A stretch of DNA of 64,000 nt from Epiperipatus broadwayi (taxonomy: Eukaryota; Onychophora; Udeonychophora; Euonychophora; Peripatidae), in NCBI GenBank assembly GCA_028023455.1, contig JAQFVV010006640.1:328001-392000 (forward strand), in the 5' to 3' direction. Within the stretch, counting starts at the first letter, position 1; every line of letters begins with the position of its first letter. The notes under the pieces were generated by a model. That model saw only the letters and a list, made by a program, of their open reading frames with translations. It did no database searches and was not told where the DNA came from. Made by a program: the position numbers and the translations under genes. This document shows, piece after piece, positions 63,757 through 64,000 of this stretch.

Positions 63757-63876
63757 GGAGTGGTCACTTTAGGTACAAAACCTGATGTATCAATGACACA
63801 ACATAATTATGTGAGGTGGTCCTTTGAATATGACCCTGATTTACAAGAGAAAAACATGAATAAATTCACAATATAG
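63757..63876 (+). CDS. Candidate exon near the window end, protein unrecognised
   Basis: A splice-acceptor-like tract (ttttattataatgataattttag) ends at 63,756. The frame GVVTLGTKPDVSMTQHNYVR, then WSFEYDPDLQEK, runs to a TAG at 63,874. Upstream the frame is closed by the acceptor's own TAG, so it is open only from the AG. Composition (Trp, Gly, Pro, Asp and acidic runs) looks like protein rather than AT noise. It begins in phase 0, which fits the donor at 37,286. A gtgagg at 63,811 could be an internal donor, making the exon 54 bp long. The gene product is unknown. Chance is not excluded for 39 codons. Confidence 0.38.
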   Translation, partial: GVVTLGTKPDVSMTQHNYVRWSFEYDPDLQEKNMNKFTI

Positions 63877-64000
63877 ATATTGTATATATTAACCATTTAA
63901 CAGTGATCTAACAGCTATATTTATATTATAAGTTTTATATGCAAAAAATCTAACTCATAATAAGCAACAGAAGAGATAATTTATGTACAAATGATCTCAA

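Overview
The window looks like AT-rich (about one quarter G+C by eye), gene-poor nuclear DNA of an invertebrate animal. No bacterial or phage gene is visible: long open frames are absent and the longer frames are low-complexity or decayed transposon fragments. What can be recognised is a mix of animal transposons: a Penelope-like element with a GIY-YIG tail, an APE-type LINE, other LINE remnants, a mariner relic, a hAT relic, tRNA-like SINEs and several non-autonomous DNA elements. A mollusc (possibly a cephalopod) would fit this mix and the long gene-free stretches, but the sequence does not prove it.

Layout. 1-480 is the end of a Penelope-like element. 4.9-6.1 kb is a 1.2 kb terminal-inverted-repeat element (family D, copy 1). 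7.26-7.57 kb is a long (ATT)n array. 8.6-10.2 kb is copy 1 of family E, which has a conserved TATA box and splice donor. 11.6-12.6 kb is a dead mariner with a hairpin inside it. Short hairpins lie at 15.0 and 16.0 kb. 16.3-19.45 kb is a pair of direct repeats around a TIR element (family T, copy A) and a LINE tail. 19.86-30.92 kb is the dominant structure: two copies of an unrecognised repeat placed head to head, each with a decayed coiled-coil ORF; the left copy has taken three later insertions that the right copy lacks. 32.8-35.1 kb is a palindromic element (family P) split by family E copy 2. 35.8-36.7 kb is a hAT relic.

At 37,235-37,285 there is a good candidate first coding exon (ATG in a small CpG-rich pocket, splice donor in phase 0). 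No internal exon could be identified after it. A second exon-like stretch in the same phase lies at 63,757-63,876 near the window end. Whether the two belong to one gene with a roughly 26 kb intron is untested. Between them lie fold-back elements (39.3 and 40.6 kb), family T copy C (43.1-44.3 kb), an APE/RT LINE (47.9-50.65 kb), a tRNA-like pseudogene (53.3 kb), an intact family P palindrome (58.4-59.0 kb), a LINE remnant (60.3-60.8 kb), a tandem array (60.9-61.6 kb) and another fold-back (61.8-62.4 kb).

The striking theme is inverted repetition at many scales, from 60 bp hairpins to an 11 kb head-to-head pair, nearly all built from transposon material. All similarity statements come from reading the sequence by eye; no alignment or database search was run.
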